Virus record (IMG/VR): IMGVR_UViG_3300036985_003099
Location: 1-20,533 of that record
Length of the DNA: 20,533 nucleotides
Source: a virus
Reading direction: 5' to 3' (one strand)
Of this stretch, positions 19,631 through 20,533 are shown in pieces. Position 1 is the first letter of the stretch. The number at the start of each line of letters is the position of its first letter. The notes beneath the pieces are model-generated. The model worked only from the letters and a program-made list of their open reading frames with translations. It was not told where the DNA came from and did not search any database. Made by a program: the position numbers and the translations under genes.

Positions 19631-20533
19631 ATGAGTAATCGTAACAATGACGTTTTTAGAGTGTTGCCAGTTACTAACTGTACACTTTTACCAGATGGTG
19701 GTCAAGTTGAAAATCTAGCAATAGGTCAATTAGGTGCATTTGATGCAGCTACTAACTTATCTATAGATCCTACAACTAATCCAATGCCAAAAGAAATTTA
19801 TTTTGCTTTGGCTTACCAAACTGATGCAGGAACTACTGACTACAGAACTTCTGCAGGTCAAGTGATTCAAAGACAAGGTGTAACAGGTTTTACTGAACAA
19901 CTTTGTACTACAGGAGCACCTATGAAAGTGACTGTTGGAAATTTCAAAGCTGAGTGTGATACTGAGTATGGAATTAGAGTTGAATTCCGTAATGCAAAAA
20001 TTAGCAGAATCCAAGGTTTTAACCAATTTAGCAAAGCTTACATGGTTACAACTCCTTGCTGTGATGATTGTACTGAAGGATGTGGAACTTTAGATGCTAA
20101 TGTATTGTCACAATTATTTGTGGCTAACATTAACGCTGACATTTCAGGTTTACTAGTAGCTCAGTTTGTTGCAAGACAACCTTTAACTACTGTAACTCAT
20201 GGGACTTCTCAAAACTATACTACAGGACAAGTAATGTTGCCAGCTGATGTTGCACAATTAATTGTGTTTAACTCTACTGCTTTACCTGCTGCTTTAGTTT
20301 TTGCTGATTTCCAATTAGTAAGTCAACCACTTTCTATTGGTTCATTCTGCCAAGTAAACTTACACTACTACAAATTGTTAGAAACAGTTTTAATTGTTTC
20401 TTTAATTGAAGGTTTTGGATGTTCAGGAGCTACTACTGTTAATCAGTATCCTACTTATGCACAAGGTACAGGTATCAACATTCAACAAAAGGAGTATCAT
20501 GCTTCAGGTTGGGCTGGTTCAGGACCTTACAAA
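19631..20533 (+). CDS. virion structural protein, cut by the window end
   Basis: The first 301 codons are present with no stop. The sequence begins MSNRNNDVFRVLPVTNCTLL and is rich in T, G, A, Q and hydrophobic residues in the manner of virion proteins. A cysteine cluster TPCCDDCTEGCG is notable around residue 140-151. CGT codons occur near the start and once more inside, as in the capsid gene. It follows the connector-type protein after a short A-rich leader. No family was recognised; a neck, fibre or muzzle component is possible from position. Confidence 0.65.
   Translation, partial: MSNRNNDVFRVLPVTNCTLLPDGGQVENLAIGQLGAFDAATNLSIDPTTNPMPKEIYFALAYQTDAGTTDYRTSAGQVIQRQGVTGFTEQLCTTGAPMKVTVGNFKAECDTEYGIRVEFRNAKISRIQGFNQFSKAYMVTTPCCDDCTEGCGTLDANVLSQLFVANINADISGLLVAQFVARQPLTTVTHGTSQNYTTGQVMLPADVAQLIVFNSTALPAALVFADFQLVSQPLSIGSFCQVNLHYYKLLETVLIVSLIEGFGCSGATTVNQYPTYAQGTGINIQQKEYHASGWAGSGPYK

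Noticed and set aside
5401-20533. Stop-codon reassignment as in some crAss-like phages
   Set aside because: TAA, TAG and TGA all terminate genes at sensible places (for example TAG at 16494 and TGA at 10604), with full-length TerL, portal and MCP frames.

Overview
The window reads as the left part of an AT-rich crAss-like phage genome (order Crassvirales) whose host would be a gut Bacteroidales bacterium. The evidence is the order terminase large subunit, portal, acidic scaffold-like protein, major capsid protein and connector-type proteins on the + strand, preceded by an IHF/HU-like protein and a GH108-type endolysin. A-rich leaders without Shine-Dalgarno sites and a few TAnnTTTG boxes fit a Bacteroidetes host. 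TAA, TAG and TGA all end genes here, so the standard code applies. Family assignments come from reading protein motifs and gene order, not from a search.

Left arm (1-5300, transcribed leftward). A complete tmRNA (ssrA) lies at 108-521 on the minus strand. It has a 7-bp acceptor stem with G3-U70, a T arm nearly identical to bacterial tmRNA, and an internal reading frame ending AVAA-stop. Upstream of it is about 500 nt of structured DNA with no gene. Further right are nine or ten short minus-strand genes in compact units: two unknown proteins, a cluster of four small envelope or secreted proteins (one a lipoprotein), two paralogous 90-residue proteins, and microproteins of 57 and 25 residues. 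Seven copies of a 26-bp promoter-like motif, all facing left, precede these units. Five units end in a hairpin that contains the stop codon. One motif-to-terminator unit (about 4037-4310) has no real ORF and is a candidate noncoding RNA. A second structured leader (3300-3590) precedes the envelope-protein cluster.

Divergence region (5164-5400). It holds two leftward motifs, a GC-rich hairpin island and a TAACTTTG box facing right.

Right arm (5401-20533, transcribed rightward). Genes are tightly packed, many overlapping by 1 or 4 nt. In order: an unknown protein, a Cys-containing repeat protein, a winged-helix-like protein, an IHF/HU-like protein, a Cys-rich protein, a DUF1573-like domain, an endolysin, an HExxH protein, several small unknowns, terL, portal, scaffold-like protein, major capsid protein (followed by a strong terminator), two virion proteins, and a structural gene cut by the window end. 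This arm builds and fills the capsid and prepares lysis. The left arm most likely supplies early host-takeover functions and RNAs.
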